Below are positions 24,085 through 37,768 of a DNA stretch of 64,000 nucleotides, piece by piece (within the stretch, counting starts at the first letter, position 1; every line of letters begins with the position of its first letter). The notes under the pieces are model-generated. The model had not been told where the DNA came from. It ran no database searches and saw only the letters and a program-made list of their open reading frames with translations. The position numbers and the translations under genes are program-made. Source of the stretch: Peribacillus simplex NBRC 15720 = DSM 1321 (GTDB lineage: Bacteria > Bacillota > Bacilli > Bacillales > DSM-1321); contig NZ_CP017704.1 of NCBI RefSeq assembly GCF_002243645.1, positions 2,147,501 to 2,211,500 of the forward strand, written 5' to 3'.

Positions 24085-24796
24085 GTTGAGTGCCCTCCAA
24101 CTTTGCTAGTATTTTTTCGTAAGCATCTGTTAAACTGCCTAAATTACGGCGGAATACATCTTTGTCTAACTTTTCGTTCGTGTTAATATCCCATAATCGG
24201 CAGGTATCAGGTGAAATTTCATCTGCCAGCAGAATGTCTCCATTCGGGGTTTTACCGAACTCTAATTTAAAATCAATCAATTTAATGTCCAATTCTTTAA
24301 AGAAGGAAGTTAAGACGATACTGATTTCTTGTGCCTTTTCTTTTAAAATGGCTACATCTTCCTTGCTTGCAAGTTCCAATTCTTCAATATGGTCTTCCGT
24401 TAACAGAGGATCGCCGAGCTCGTCGTCTTTATAGTAAAACTCAATCAGCGTTTTCTTGAGCGGCTGGCCTTCTTCAATGCCAGTCCTTTTAGAAAAACTG
24501 CCGGCAGCCGTATTTCTGACAACGACTTCAAGCGGAATGATGGATACCCTCTTGACTAGCTGCTCCCGGTCGGAAAGCTTTTCAATAAAATGGGACGGGA
24601 TATTTTCCTGGGCAAGCTTTGAAAAGAGTAAGCTAGTAATTTGATTATTCAACTTACCTTTTCCGGCAATCTCTGACTTCTTCTCACCATTAAACGCTGT
24701 TGCCGAATCCTTGTATTCCACCCATACTATTTCACTGTTGTCCGTTGCAAAAATCTGTTTCGCTTTTCCTTCATACAACAATTCTCGTTTTTCCAT
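24077..24796 (-). CDS. purC: SAICAR synthetase
   Basis: 239 residues. PurC joins CAIR and aspartate (ATP). The start MEKRELLYEGKAK at 24796 fits the family; the frame runs 15 codons further upstream without support. Signatures: YKDSATAFNGEKK, IPLEVVVRNTAAGSFSKR, IDFKLEFG and the final DEISPDTCRLWD. The ribosome-binding site is weak (GGGGG about 12 nt upstream). A 104-nt gap with a stable hairpin separates it from purB, the only long gap inside the operon. Confidence 0.96.
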   Translation of the reverse strand: MEKRELLYEGKAKQIFATDNSEIVWVEYKDSATAFNGEKKSEIAGKGKLNNQITSLLFSKLAQENIPSHFIEKLSDREQLVKRVSIIPLEVVVRNTAAGSFSKRTGIEEGQPLKKTLIEFYYKDDELGDPLLTEDHIEELELASKEDVAILKEKAQEISIVLTSFFKELDIKLIDFKLEFGKTPNGDILLADEISPDTCRLWDINTNEKLDKDVFRRNLGSLTDAYEKILAKLEGTQHV

Positions 24797-24852
24797 CTGT
24801 CCAGACCCCCACATTGTGAATATTATGAATCTTCCTGCCATTGATCAGGCTT

Positions 24853-24889
24853 GGCAAACATATCACCGTTTAGAGGTGCCATGTTTGCC
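24853..24889 (-). repeat. Stable inverted repeat between purB and purC
   Basis: GGCAAACAT and ATGTTTGCC pair perfectly over 9 bp, then a 2-nt internal mismatch, then CACC / GGTG around a 7-nt loop. No T-run follows on the minus strand, so it is not a standard terminator. It sits in the only long untranslated gap of the pur operon, 10 nt downstream of the purB stop and 57 nt before purC. Confidence 0.7.
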
Positions 24890-24899
24890 GCCTTCACTT

Positions 24900-26192
24900 T
24901 TATAAACCTAAACGATCAAAGATTACATCAACATTTTTCAGGTGATGTGTAGGATCGAAACAATCATCAAGTTCTTCTTTCGTAAGCAAGCTTGTGATTT
25001 TATCATCCTTTTCGATCAGGCTTCTGAATGGAACCTGAAGCTCCCATGCTTCCATCGCTTTCGGCTGAACCGTATCATAAGCTTCTTCACGGACAAGTCC
25101 TTTATCGATAAGGGAAAGCAGCACACGTTGTGAGAAAATCAATCCCAGCGTACGGTCCATATTGCGTTTCATATTTTCTGGATAAACGGTCAAGTTCTTA
25201 ATTATGTTGCTGAAACGGTTCAGCATGTAGTTTAATGCGATCGTTGCATCCGGCAAGATGATGCGCTCAGCAGAAGAATGAGATATGTCACGTTCATGCC
25301 ATAATGGCACATTCTCATATGCTGTCATCATGTAACCGCGGATTACACGAGCCATACCCGTCATATTTTCTGAGCCGATTGGATTCCGTTTATGAGGCAT
25401 TGCCGAAGATCCCTTTTGTCCTTTTGCAAAGAATTCTTCCACTTCGCGTGTTTCACTTTTTTGCAAGCCGCGAATTTCCACTGCGAACTTTTCAATTGAT
25501 GTCGCAATTAAAGCCAATGTGCTCATATAATGTGCGTGGCGATCGCGCTGCAATGTTTGCGTTGAAATAGGCGCTGCCTCAAGGCCAAGCTTTTCACAAA
25601 CGAATTTTTCAACGAACGGGTCGATGTTAGCGTAGGTTCCGACAGCTCCAGAGATTTTCCCAACCTCTATGTTCTTTCTAGCTTCTTCAAAACGTTCGAC
25701 ATTTCGTTTCATTTCTTGATACCAAAGTGCCAGTTTCAACCCAAAAGTGGTCGGTTCAGCATGAACTCCATGTGTACGTCCCATTTGAACCGTGTATTTA
25801 TGTTCTTTCGCTTTATTTTTCAGGATCTCCACGAAGTTATTTAAATCCTTGGCAAGGATATCATTCGCTTGCTTTATTACATATGAAAGAGCTGTATCCA
25901 CCACATCAGTAGAAGTCAGTCCGTAATGGACCCATTTCCGTTCTTCACCCAACGTTTCAGAAACCGCACGTGTAAAAGCAACAACATCGTGGCGTGTATC
26001 TTTTTCGATTTCATTGATACGGTCCACATCGAATGTAGCATTTTCACGAAGAAGCTTCACATCTTCTTTTGGAATGACACCTAGTTCAGACCATGCTTCA
26101 CAAGCTAAGATTTCAACTTCCAACCACGCATTAAAGCGGTTCTTTTCTGTCCAAATGTTTCCCATCTCTGGGCGGGTATAACGTTCAATCAT
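24900..26192 (-). CDS. purB: Adenylosuccinate lyase
   Basis: 430 residues. PurB acts twice: SAICAR to AICAR, and adenylosuccinate to AMP. The fumarase/aspartase-superfamily signature [11 protein letters not shown] (about 260-272) is present, with the general-acid histidine region [11 protein letters not shown] and [12 protein letters not shown]. It starts [16 protein letters not shown], as Bacillus PurB does. Its ATG overlaps the purK end by 4 nt. Confidence 0.97.
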   Translation of the reverse strand: MIERYTRPEMGNIWTEKNRFNAWLEVEILACEAWSELGVIPKEDVKLLRENATFDVDRINEIEKDTRHDVVAFTRAVSETLGEERKWVHYGLTSTDVVDTALSYVIKQANDILAKDLNNFVEILKNKAKEHKYTVQMGRTHGVHAEPTTFGLKLALWYQEMKRNVERFEEARKNIEVGKISGAVGTYANIDPFVEKFVCEKLGLEAAPISTQTLQRDRHAHYMSTLALIATSIEKFAVEIRGLQKSETREVEEFFAKGQKGSSAMPHKRNPIGSENMTGMARVIRGYMMTAYENVPLWHERDISHSSAERIILPDATIALNYMLNRFSNIIKNLTVYPENMKRNMDRTLGLIFSQRVLLSLIDKGLVREEAYDTVQPKAMEAWELQVPFRSLIEKDDKITSLLTKEELDDCFDPTHHLKNVDVIFDRLGL

Positions 26193-27349
26193 TTTACTTC
26201 CTCCGTTTCAACCTGTTGATTCCAAATTTTGCTTCGATCACTTTCCAAAAGAGCTTCCTCAATCGTTGGACGTAAAATATTCACATGACCCATTTTCCGC
26301 TTAAGCTTGGCTTCTTTCTTACCGTAAAGGTGAACCTTCCAATCTGATAGCGTCGGAATTTCATCCATTAAGGGCCCGATATGCTCACCAAGGATGTTTA
26401 TCATTACCACAGGCTTCAATAACGCCGTATTTCCAAGCGGCCAATCGCAGACAGCCCTTATATGCTGTTCGAACTGTGAAGTCTCACATGCTTCCATTGT
26501 ATAATGACCTGAGTTATGAGGTCTTGGCGCTAATTCATTAATGATGATCTCATCCTGAGCGGTTAAAAACATCTCGACTGCCAATGTCCCCACCAAATCA
26601 AGTTTCTCTGCAAGCTGCAAAGCTTCATTAATAGCTTTCCGTTCAGCTTGTTGACTAATACGGGCGGGAACAATACTTTTATGAAGAATGTTTTCAATAT
26701 GAATGTTTTCCGCAATCGGGAAATGACTTGCCTCGCCATCTGCCTTGCGCGTCACGATAATGGAGATTTCTTTTACGAAAGGAATCCAGGCTTCCAGCAC
26801 ACATTTACCTGTTTTGAGCAGGGATTCAGCCTTTTTGATATCGGCTTTTTCCTTTATGACCAACTGCCCTTTTCCATCATAACCGCCCCGCGTCGTTTTT
26901 AACACACTAGGGTACCCTAATTTCTCTATATGAAGGTAAATTTCTGAAATATCCTGTATTTCCTGATATGGAGCAACAGAAGCTCCTGCATTAGATATGG
27001 CTTTTTTTTCTGTAAGTCTATCCTGCGTCAGCTTTAATAATTCTGAGCCCTGAGGAAGAAATGCATGTTGCTTTAACCAATCCAGGGCTTCTGAACTGAT
27101 ATTTTCAAACTCGTATGTTATGACGTCACTGACCTCAGCTAATCTTTTCAATGCTTCGATATCATCATAAGCACCAGTGATTTCTATATCCGCTACTTGA
27201 GCACATGGACCTTCTGCCGTCGGCTCAAGGACCGCTATCTTAAAGCCCGATGCCTTAGCCGATAAGGCCATCATCCTGCCCAATTGCCCACCGCCGATTA
27301 TTCCAATGGTCTGTCCCGGTAAAATGATTGTATTATTTAAGTTGTTCAC
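26189..27349 (-). CDS. purK: N5-carboxyaminoimidazole ribonucleotide synthase
   Basis: 386 residues, ATP-grasp family. PurK carboxylates AIR with bicarbonate and ATP to N5-CAIR, the substrate of PurE. Visible motifs: [17 protein letters not shown], the ATP-grasp [13 protein letters not shown] and the metal site [25 protein letters not shown], split across the fold. It overlaps purE by 17 nt and purB by 4 nt. Confidence 0.97.
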   Translation of the reverse strand: MNNLNNTIILPGQTIGIIGGGQLGRMMALSAKASGFKIAVLEPTAEGPCAQVADIEITGAYDDIEALKRLAEVSDVITYEFENISSEALDWLKQHAFLPQGSELLKLTQDRLTEKKAISNAGASVAPYQEIQDISEIYLHIEKLGYPSVLKTTRGGYDGKGQLVIKEKADIKKAESLLKTGKCVLEAWIPFVKEISIIVTRKADGEASHFPIAENIHIENILHKSIVPARISQQAERKAINEALQLAEKLDLVGTLAVEMFLTAQDEIIINELAPRPHNSGHYTMEACETSQFEQHIRAVCDWPLGNTALLKPVVMINILGEHIGPLMDEIPTLSDWKVHLYGKKEAKLKRKMGHVNILRPTIEEALLESDRSKIWNQQVETEEVK

Positions 27350-27821
27350 TGCTCTGTAACACCTTTTCTCTGGTTTCGTCTCGTAAAGCCTCTAACCTAT
27401 CAGCAATGTCAGAATCAAAAGCTGCTAATATTTGAGCCGCAAACAAACCGGCATTGACTGCGCCCGCTTTTCCGATCGCAACCGTTGCAACCGGTACGCC
27501 ACCAGGCATTTGAACAATCGATAATAACGAATCCATCCCATTTAATGCCTTCGACTGTATTGGTACACCTATCACAGGGACAATCGTTTTAGCGGCGGTC
27601 ATACCTGGAAGATGTGCAGCCCCGCCTGCTCCGGCAATAATCACTTTAATATCTCTCTCTTTTGCACTCTCTGCATATTCAAATAGTAAATCCGGCGTCC
27701 GGTGGGCGGAAACGACTCTTTTTTCATAGGGAATCTCAAGCTGTTCCAATGACTCACAAGCGTATTTCATCGTTTCCCAATCCGAGACACTTCCCATAAT
27801 AACCCCAACTTGCGGTTTCAT
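27333..27821 (-). CDS. purE: N5-CAIR mutase
   Basis: 162 residues, class I PurE. It rearranges N5-CAIR to [18 protein letters not shown] and VVSAHRTPD hold the substrate-binding serine and catalytic histidine, and [11 protein letters not shown] is intact. The start at 27821 has GGAGGG 9 nt upstream; a longer open frame runs into the leader and even across the terminator and is not coding. It is the first gene of the pur operon, 82 nt after the leader terminator. Confidence 0.97.
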   Translation of the reverse strand: MKPQVGVIMGSVSDWETMKYACESLEQLEIPYEKRVVSAHRTPDLLFEYAESAKERDIKVIIAGAGGAAHLPGMTAAKTIVPVIGVPIQSKALNGMDSLLSIVQMPGGVPVATVAIGKAGAVNAGLFAAQILAAFDSDIADRLEALRDETREKVLQSSEQLK

Positions 27822-27902
27822 ATAATCTTTCCCTCCAACACTCATATTATGGCGTCCCGAGTATGCAGACGGACGCTTATCATTATCTATCACATGTAAA
27901 TT

Positions 27903-27949
27903 AAAAAACCGGACAGGTTGCTTCCTCATCGAGAAAGCAACCTGTCCGG
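27903..27949 (-). terminator. Riboswitch-controlled terminator of the pur leader
   Basis: A long near-perfect stem (arms CCGGACAGGTTGCTTTC and its complement, 27933-27949 and 27909-27925) with a 7-nt loop and six T residues on the minus strand. It lies between the guanine aptamer and purE, so it is the expression platform: guanine binding should favour termination. Confidence 0.9.
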
Positions 27950-28015
27950 AAAAGAAAGCCCTTTTTGAAAAAGTACAAAAAGACTTGGCTAGTTTCCGAA
28001 ATAGTCAGATGCTTT

Positions 28016-28084
28016 TCTCATAGTCCGATGATTTACGGTCATCAGGTAGAAACTTTTGGGCCATATCCCCATGATTATATGAGA
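28016..28084 (-). promoter_or_regulatory. Guanine-type purine riboswitch aptamer, pur operon
   Basis: The minus strand shows the purine aptamer in order: P1 TCTCATA-type arm, the TATAATC-x-GATATGG core, AGTTTCTACC, CCGTAAAT and GGACTATGAG closing P1. The base equivalent to xpt position 74 is C (GACTAT), which sets guanine/hypoxanthine specificity rather than adenine. Confidence 0.93.
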
Positions 28085-28101
28085 TGTATTAATGTAACTT
28101 C

Positions 28102-28130
28102 ATCTTACCTTCCGACCAATTTAATGTCAA
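28102..28130 (-). promoter_or_regulatory. Sigma-A promoter of the pur operon
   Basis: Perfect -35 TTGACA and -10 TAAGAT with a 17-nt spacer, directly upstream of the riboswitch and directly downstream of the PurR box pair. Confidence 0.85.
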
Positions 28131-28133
28131 GTG

Positions 28134-28178
28134 AAAATCGAATATTTTTACATGATATTAATTAATCGTTCGTGTTTT
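28134..28178. promoter_or_regulatory. PurR box pair upstream of the pur promoter
   Basis: Two inverted PurBox-like sites: AAAACACGAACGATT read on the minus strand (28164-28178) and AAAATCGAATATT read on the plus strand (28134-28146). The CGAA cores are 30 bp apart start to start, the same as at pbuG. PurR with PRPP as effector is known to use paired CGAA boxes. The distal box overlaps the stop codon of yebG. Confidence 0.8.
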
Positions 28179-28377
28179 ACTCAATTAATTTTGCTTCGAA
28201 TACAATTTTTCGATCAACTGGCACATATTGGACTTTGCCATTCTCGATTCTCTCGGCAAAGATAGGCTCTTCCGTTCGCCTTACAGGAAAGTACCCTGCC
28301 GCTTTAATTCGATCTAAACATGCATCGATCGACTCGCCTTCGATAACTTCAAACTTTTCCTTACTCTTTTTACTCAC
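28177..28377 (-). CDS. yebG: NETI-motif protein YebG
   Basis: 66 residues from the GTG at 28377, chosen because AAGGGA lies 8 nt upstream and the length suits the family; an ATG six codons upstream (28395) and a TTG further out are alternatives. The sequence KFEVIEGESIDACLDRIKAAGYFPVRRTEEPIF matches the NETI-motif family only in pieces here: ESID replaces NETI, and GYFPVRR plus EEPIFAE are conserved. The function is unknown. As in B. subtilis it lies just upstream of purE. Confidence 0.75.
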   Translation of the reverse strand: MSKKSKEKFEVIEGESIDACLDRIKAAGYFPVRRTEEPIFAERIENGKVQYVPVDRKIVFEAKLIE

Positions 28378-28865
28378 AATACCGATCCCTTCCATAATTT
28401 TATTTTGTCTGTCTTCTTCTTTAGCATCCAACTTGCATTAAATATCATCAATAAATTCTTCATAGTATAATGAAAAGAACAAGTAAAGACAAGAATACAT
28501 TTCATTAAAACCGATTACATTATAATAGAAATTCCATAATTCCTCAGAGTATGAATTCCCTGTCTTCCGTAAAAGCACCTACACTCATAAATTATACATC
28601 CCCTTCTCCCCCTCGAATTACTATAGCCTGAATCATGAAATTAACCTCTGCTCCATGATCGGTACATATTCGTATATTGCTCTCATGAATTATTTCAATT
28701 CAAGTGAGACCGATTATATAAGAATTCGAGAGGATTTAACGATAGTTCGAATTAAATAAGCTGCAGGTCGATTTATTTCACTTTAGGTCGGAATTCCGCG
28801 GGTTTAATTATTTCATTTCAGGTCGAATTTGCGTTAATTCTCCCTGAAACTGATAACATAGAAAT
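28378..28865. other. Intergenic region between rrn operon and yebG, no gene seen
   Basis: About 490 nt, AT-rich, with no ORF carrying a ribosome-binding site. The only structure is a set of short direct repeats: AGGTCG occurs at 28765, 28785 and 28820, the last two inside two copies of a 23-nt unit (28773-28795 and 28808-28830, TTATTTCA-x2-TT-x-AGGTCG). No promoter for yebG was convincing. Confidence 0.5.
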
Positions 28866-28898
28866 ACAAAAAAAGACCAGCCAGAATGGCTGATCTTT
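28866..28898 (-). terminator. Terminator of rRNA operon A
   Basis: Arms AAAGATCAGCCA and GGCTGGTCTTT with a T7 run on the minus strand, 6 nt past the 5S gene. Confidence 0.85.
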
Positions 28899-28904
28899 GA
28901 AATG

Positions 28905-29020
<116 letters not shown>

Positions 29021-29083
29021 CATGAAAGGAACGTTGTTCCTTCAAAACTAGATAATAAGAAGGTATTTCATTTTTTTAAAGCG

Positions 29084-32016
<2,933 letters not shown>

Positions 32017-32186
32017 GTTAAAAAAGATCTTACAGATGCTTTGAAAAAAATTAATTGCCTTCTATCTATTATCTAGTTTTCAAGGAACAAAGCAGAAAGA
32101 ATCCATCACATCGTGATGCTTGTCTTTCCTATTTGAATGAATTACTCATTCAAAACTGAACAAAACAAAAGCGCTCTCGTAATTAT

Positions 32187-33745
<1,559 letters not shown>

Positions 33746-33870
33746 TGTTTGACTTGCTCATTTGCTTTTTTAATAGTGTGTGCTCACTTAAAATTTAACG
33801 TTGGCGCTTTGTTTTGTTCAGTTTTCAAAGAGCAATTTTCACAATCGTTCTTTCGAACAACTGTTTATTC

Positions 33871-33899
33871 ATCATAACATCTTATTGATTAGTTGTCAA
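33871..33899 (-). promoter_or_regulatory. rRNA operon A promoter, proximal
   Basis: TTGACA and TATGAT with a 17-nt spacer on the minus strand, about 125 nt before 16S. Confidence 0.85.
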
Positions 33900-33954
33900 C
33901 TTCTGCGAAGTTTTTAACTTATTTTAAACCGCTGTGTTTTTCAGCGACCATTTC

Positions 33955-33983
33955 ATCTTATCATTTTCATAGTAAGAAGTCAA
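33955..33983 (-). promoter_or_regulatory. rRNA operon A promoter, middle
   Basis: TTGACT and TAAGAT with a 17-nt spacer, 84 bp upstream of the proximal promoter. Confidence 0.75.
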
Positions 33984-34054
33984 TAGTTATTATTTCTTTC
34001 AGCAATCTGCCAAAAGCGATGAAGTTTTTCGTTTGTCTTAGTTGGTGCTTATTT

Positions 34055-34083
34055 ATATTAATCCTTTCCCACTATAAAGTCAA
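34055..34083 (-). promoter_or_regulatory. rRNA operon A promoter, distal
   Basis: TTGACT and TAATAT with a 17-nt spacer, 100 bp upstream of the middle one. Three tandem promoters with identical spacing make a typical strong rRNA promoter region. Confidence 0.75.
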
Positions 34084-34442
34084 CACATTTCATACATTTC
34101 CTTGTTAAATGATTTAATTAATTATATGGAGGAATAAATACGCCAGTCGTACCTTAGCTTCCGCTTAAAACATATAATCTAACAAAATCATTGATCCCAT
34201 CCATTTTATTAAATCAAAGACCCATTTAACACACATTCCCCTTCTACCTAGTAATGCTTTTGGCAAAATCCATAAAACTTGCAAGTGATAGGTAATGGCA
34301 ATAACAACCTGTTATAGATGAGGAAACGTATAATTAGATGTATAAATCGAATACTGAAAAATGATTGTTCCTTTCAAATAGATTGATTTAAAAATAAACA
34401 TCTAAATCACGGAATTTCATTGTCCAAATATTAAAAAATTTT
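34084..34442. other. Intergenic AT-rich region, nothing seen
   Basis: About 360 nt between the divergent rRNA operon A promoters and the aroK promoter. I see no ORF with a ribosome-binding site, repeat or RNA element in it. Confidence 0.5.
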
Positions 34443-34471
34443 TTTACAATTTTACTTTCTTGTACTATAAT
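34443..34471 (+). promoter_or_regulatory. Sigma-A promoter of aroK
   Basis: TTTACA and TATAAT with a 17-nt spacer, 69 nt before the aroK ATG. The perfect -10 and good -35 suggest constitutive transcription; none of the operon palindromes at 41.1 kb occurs here. Confidence 0.75.
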
Positions 34472-34540
34472 AAATATATTTTAAAAATTTCAGGTGAGAC
34501 TTTTAATCATTATAAAAATAGTTGGGAGAGGGATTTATAA

Positions 34541-35098
34541 ATGATTAATAAAAACACATCTTTGAGGATGCAAAGTATCGTTTTTATTGGCTTTATGGGG
34601 GTAGGAAAGACGACGATCGGACAGAAAGTAGCACGGAAATTATATAGGGACTTTATTGATATAGATCAAGAAATTGAAAAGGAATTCAATATGCCCACTA
34701 CAGAAATATTCAAGAAGTTTGGGGAAAAAGCTTTTCGCGAAAAAGAAAAAAGTGTGATTGAAAGCTTTAGTCAACAACAATTGAAAATCATTTCTGTTGG
34801 AGGCGGGGCATTTTTACAAGAGGATATACGGAATATCTGTTTATCCAATTGCATTGTCTTTTATCTGGACTTATCTTGGGAATACTGGAAAGAAAGAATT
34901 GGCTTACTTATTGATAGTAGACCTGTTTTACAAAGTCGGTCCCTTGAGGAAATCGAAGAACTATTTTACACCAGACAAGAAATATACTCCTATCATCATT
35001 CAAAAGTGAATACCAATGATCTTGATGTTGATGAAGTGGCAGAGTTCATAGTCGATTCATTGAAAGTGGCCTGGGATATTTATGAACCGCTTAAGTAA
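34541..35098 (+). CDS. aroK: Shikimate kinase
   Basis: 185 residues on the plus strand. It phosphorylates shikimate to shikimate 3-phosphate. The P-loop GFMGVGKT is at residues 17-24, the shikimate-binding Asp lies in DFIDIDQEIE (about 40-42), followed by FGEKAFREKE with a conserved Arg and the VGGGAFL strand; DSRPVLQS holds the lid arginine region. GAGAGGG precedes the ATG. Most Bacilli have another aroK/aroI elsewhere, so this may be a second copy; that cannot be checked here. It stands alone, divergent from rRNA operon A and convergent with the LacI regulator, at the edge of the shikimate/quinate island. Confidence 0.88.
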   Translation: MINKNTSLRMQSIVFIGFMGVGKTTIGQKVARKLYRDFIDIDQEIEKEFNMPTTEIFKKFGEKAFREKEKSVIESFSQQQLKIISVGGGAFLQEDIRNICLSNCIVFYLDLSWEYWKERIGLLIDSRPVLQSRSLEEIEELFYTRQEIYSYHHSKVNTNDLDVDEVAEFIVDSLKVAWDIYEPLK

Positions 35099-35220
35099 GA
35101 CCATCCTTTTTTTTATATAATCAATGTTCCCAATAAAAGAATAATAGAAAAGATGAAAAGCGTACAGCGGTATGGATACCTAGCCTCCTGTAAACTAATC
35201 ACCTTTTTATTTTTCTTTTT

Positions 35221-36234
35221 TTAGGAAGACTCTCTAATAATCAGTTCTGGATTCAATATGATTCGCTGTTGTTCACGTTCAATTTTCTCCATTTGCTGAT
35301 ACAGAAGATTCGCTGCCTCTTTTCCAATACGTCTAGGGAATGAGGAAATGGTCGTTAGCGGCGGATGATAGATTTCTGCGACTGGAACATTATCGAACCC
35401 TACGATATCTATATCTTTTCCAGGAGTAAATCCTTTCATCATTAATCCTTGCATAACACCGAAGGCAATTAAGTCGCTAAAGCAAAAAATCGCGGTAGGC
35501 GGATTAGAATTCTCAAGTACTTTCAAAACAGCCTCCAACCCTCCCTCCCGAGTAGGGGCACTATCTATCACCAACGATTCATCCACTTCCAATCCCGCTC
35601 TTGAAAGAGCTTCACGATATCCCTCCATTCTCTCGATCCAAGTAGAAGATTCCTTGATGCCACCAAGGAGCGCAATTCTTTTATGCCCCTTTCCAAGGAG
35701 ATGATCAACAGCGATCCTGGCTCCTTCTGGATAGTCTATGCCTACATAGTCGCTATTCACTCCAGGCAGTTCCCTGACAGCAAGGACCATCGGCGTGTCA
35801 ATTTCATTTAACCGTTCAATTGTATCTTGTGAGCTTTCAGAGACAGGACAAAGAATCAGGCCTCCCACCCTATGTTCCATCATGGTTGAAAGGAGATGGT
35901 CTTGCTTGGCAACCGAGTCGAATGTAGTCCCCAGCAACACTGTATACCCGACCTCATCCAATGCATCGTGAACACCTATCAGAAATTCAGAAAAAAAGGT
36001 ATTTGATATGTCGGTAATGATGATTCCTACAGTATCCGAACTCTGCGACCTTAGGTTTGCTGCAATTCTATCGTATACATAACCCAATTCATGCATGGAT
36101 TTTAATACCTTTTTTCGCGTCGCTTCCGATATTCGAGGGTTATTGCGAACAATAAGGGAAGCAGTGGATGTAGATACCCCAGCATGTTTCGCAACCTGTT
36201 GCAGCGTGACCCGCCCTTTTTTGGATTGTTTCAT
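35221..36234 (-). CDS. LacI-family transcriptional regulator
   Basis: 337 residues. The N-terminal helix-turn-helix VTLQQVAKHAGVSTSTASLIVRN and the hinge helix ending AANLRSQSS are typical LacI/GalR. The periplasmic-binding-like effector domain follows (TVGIIITDISNTFFSEFL, VGGLILCPV, HLLGKGHKRIALLGG, DLIAFGVMQGL, DIVGFDN). Position inside the aro island suggests it responds to shikimate, quinate or a related acid and controls one or both MFS genes, but that is inference. Candidate palindromic operators lie in front of the first MFS gene (37686-37700 and 37769-37783). No clear promoter was recognised upstream. Confidence 0.9.
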   Translation of the reverse strand: MKQSKKGRVTLQQVAKHAGVSTSTASLIVRNNPRISEATRKKVLKSMHELGYVYDRIAANLRSQSSDTVGIIITDISNTFFSEFLIGVHDALDEVGYTVLLGTTFDSVAKQDHLLSTMMEHRVGGLILCPVSESSQDTIERLNEIDTPMVLAVRELPGVNSDYVGIDYPEGARIAVDHLLGKGHKRIALLGGIKESSTWIERMEGYREALSRAGLEVDESLVIDSAPTREGGLEAVLKVLENSNPPTAIFCFSDLIAFGVMQGLMMKGFTPGKDIDIVGFDNVPVAEIYHPPLTTISSFPRRIGKEAANLLYQQMEKIEREQQRIILNPELIIRESS

Positions 36235-36401
36235 AGTTCAATCACCATCTTGAATGTATTTTTGATGTACTTATTATTATCATGTTCTTACTATAATAAT
36301 AATATAGTTACTGTCATTATTACACCCTTGCTTTTGGAACATGGGTATCTCATCGATTAATACTCACTCCAATACTTCTATATCCAATATCCATTAGTCC
36401 C

Positions 36402-36438
36402 AAAAAAACGCCACCCTAGTTCTAGAAGATGGAGTTTT
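36402..36438 (-). terminator. Terminator after the first MFS gene
   Basis: Arms AAAACTCCATC and GGGTGGCGTTTT pair with one mismatch and a G-T pair, then a T7 tract on the minus strand, about 20 nt past the stop codon at 36459. It separates the transporter gene from the LacI-family gene. Confidence 0.75.
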
Positions 36439-36458
36439 AAGTAATCCTTCACTATTTT

Positions 36459-37667
36459 TTAGCCATGGTTAAATATGGTCTGGTGCTGTGTCAATTTTTT
36501 ATACCGGTAATGAACAAAAGCAGCCGCAAGGATTCCTATAGTTGCAATAAAGCAATCGAAAAGAAATATATGCGATATATCCCCACTCTTAGCGATTAAG
36601 CCCGTTGCAATTGGTAAAATGACGCTCGCCAAACTGGATGCCGTCGCAACGATCCCTGTTACAGTTCCTTTTTTCCTCCAGAAAAGTTCAGTCATTATTG
36701 CAATGGATAATTGAAATATCCCGGCTGTCGAGGCTCCAAGGAAAAAGGAGCTAATACTTAAGACAATGGGTGAATGAATCGTTAATATGATGATTACCGT
36801 AAGTAAAGTAATCATTGGATAAAGCAATATCACCGTCACTGGCTTAATCCATTTGTTTAATAAGATGGATAATAGCAGGACGGAAATCAGTGATCCAACA
36901 CTATAATAGCTCAATAATTTAATTGCACTTGAAGATGACATCCCTGCGACTTCCTGGCCGAAACTCGGTAACCAGATTTGCGAAACTGTAAATAACGCAG
37001 TTGATGTAAACCCAATTATGATTAGCGCGATTCCTTCGTTCCAAAATTTAGGTTCAGTTATGAACCTGTTCATATGCAAATTCTCCTCATTACTGACAGC
37101 ATCGGATTTACGTTTTGGAAATGAAGCGGACAACACAAAAAACATATTCATGAAATAGAAGACAGCCGGTAATAAAAATGCAAACCCGTAAAATAATTGA
37201 TTCGTAGTAAGAAACAAGATAATGAATGGTAGGATGGTTGCACCAAGTGAACCAAAAGCCTTAACCATAACACTGGCGGAACCAGCAGATTCAGGAAACA
37301 TTTCAGTTAGCGCCGGATATGTACCAGCATCCATGGCTGAGTTGGAAATTCCCGCAAGTATAGCAAATGCAAAGGCCATTTCATATGTGGGGGAAAATGG
37401 AATCCCAATTAAAAAAACTCCCATTATAACCGAAGAAACAATGATCAATGGCTTTCTTCCAAATTTATCTGATAAAACTCCCGAGAGACCATACGTGAGT
37501 AATCTGCCTATTCCTATTGCCGCAATAAGATAACTAATACCAGTAGAATCCGTATCCCATTGTTCTGTTAAAGAGGACATGTTTGAAGCGAGAATTATAT
37601 TAACCATCCCCAGCAGAAAATAGTTAATATACATGCCAGATGCCGCTTTAAAAAACTGATTTTTCAT
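36459..37667 (-). CDS. Major facilitator superfamily transporter (shikimate/quinate island, copy 1)
   Basis: 402 residues, about 12 transmembrane helices. The start at 37667 (MKNQFFKAASGMYI) follows AGGGGTG at 5 nt; a longer frame begins eight codons upstream. The MFS loop 2-3 motif is GVLSDKFGRKPL, and DAGTYPALTEMFPE lies in helix 5. It is clearly paralogous to the transporter at 39727-40929: both start MKN-x-F-K-x-A-x-G-x-Y-I and share the G-I-S-Y-L-x-x-A-I-G-I-G block. The substrate cannot be read from sequence; the neighbours suggest shikimate, quinate or a related acid. A strong terminator-like hairpin and palindromic sites precede it. Confidence 0.85.
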   Translation of the reverse strand: MKNQFFKAASGMYINYFLLGMVNIILASNMSSLTEQWDTDSTGISYLIAAIGIGRLLTYGLSGVLSDKFGRKPLIIVSSVIMGVFLIGIPFSPTYEMAFAFAILAGISNSAMDAGTYPALTEMFPESAGSASVMVKAFGSLGATILPFIILFLTTNQLFYGFAFLLPAVFYFMNMFFVLSASFPKRKSDAVSNEENLHMNRFITEPKFWNEGIALIIIGFTSTALFTVSQIWLPSFGQEVAGMSSSSAIKLLSYYSVGSLISVLLLSILLNKWIKPVTVILLYPMITLLTVIIILTIHSPIVLSISSFFLGASTAGIFQLSIAIMTELFWRKKGTVTGIVATASSLASVILPIATGLIAKSGDISHIFLFDCFIATIGILAAAFVHYRYKKLTQHQTIFNHG

Positions 37668-37685
37668 TATTACACCCCTATAATA

Positions 37686-37700
37686 AAACACGTTGTGTTT
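37686..37700. promoter_or_regulatory. Candidate operator, AAACAC-N3-GTGTTT palindrome
   Basis: Perfect 6-bp arms around a 3-nt centre, 19 nt before the MFS start codon and downstream of a weak TTTAAT-17-TAAAGT promoter-like pair. The position is right for repression by the neighbouring LacI-family protein. Confidence 0.4.
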
Positions 37701-37768
37701 CTCCCCTAGAACACTTTAATGCAAAATGGAATTACATTAAAGCCTCCCCTATATGTTATCCATTTAAA

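Noticed and set aside
27822..27929. 36-codon N-terminal extension of purE
   Set aside because: It would run through the leader terminator; [11 protein letters not shown] at 27821 is the family start and has GGAGGG upstream.
28765..28830. CRISPR-like array
   Set aside because: Only two full copies with changes, spacing uneven and no cas genes in the window.
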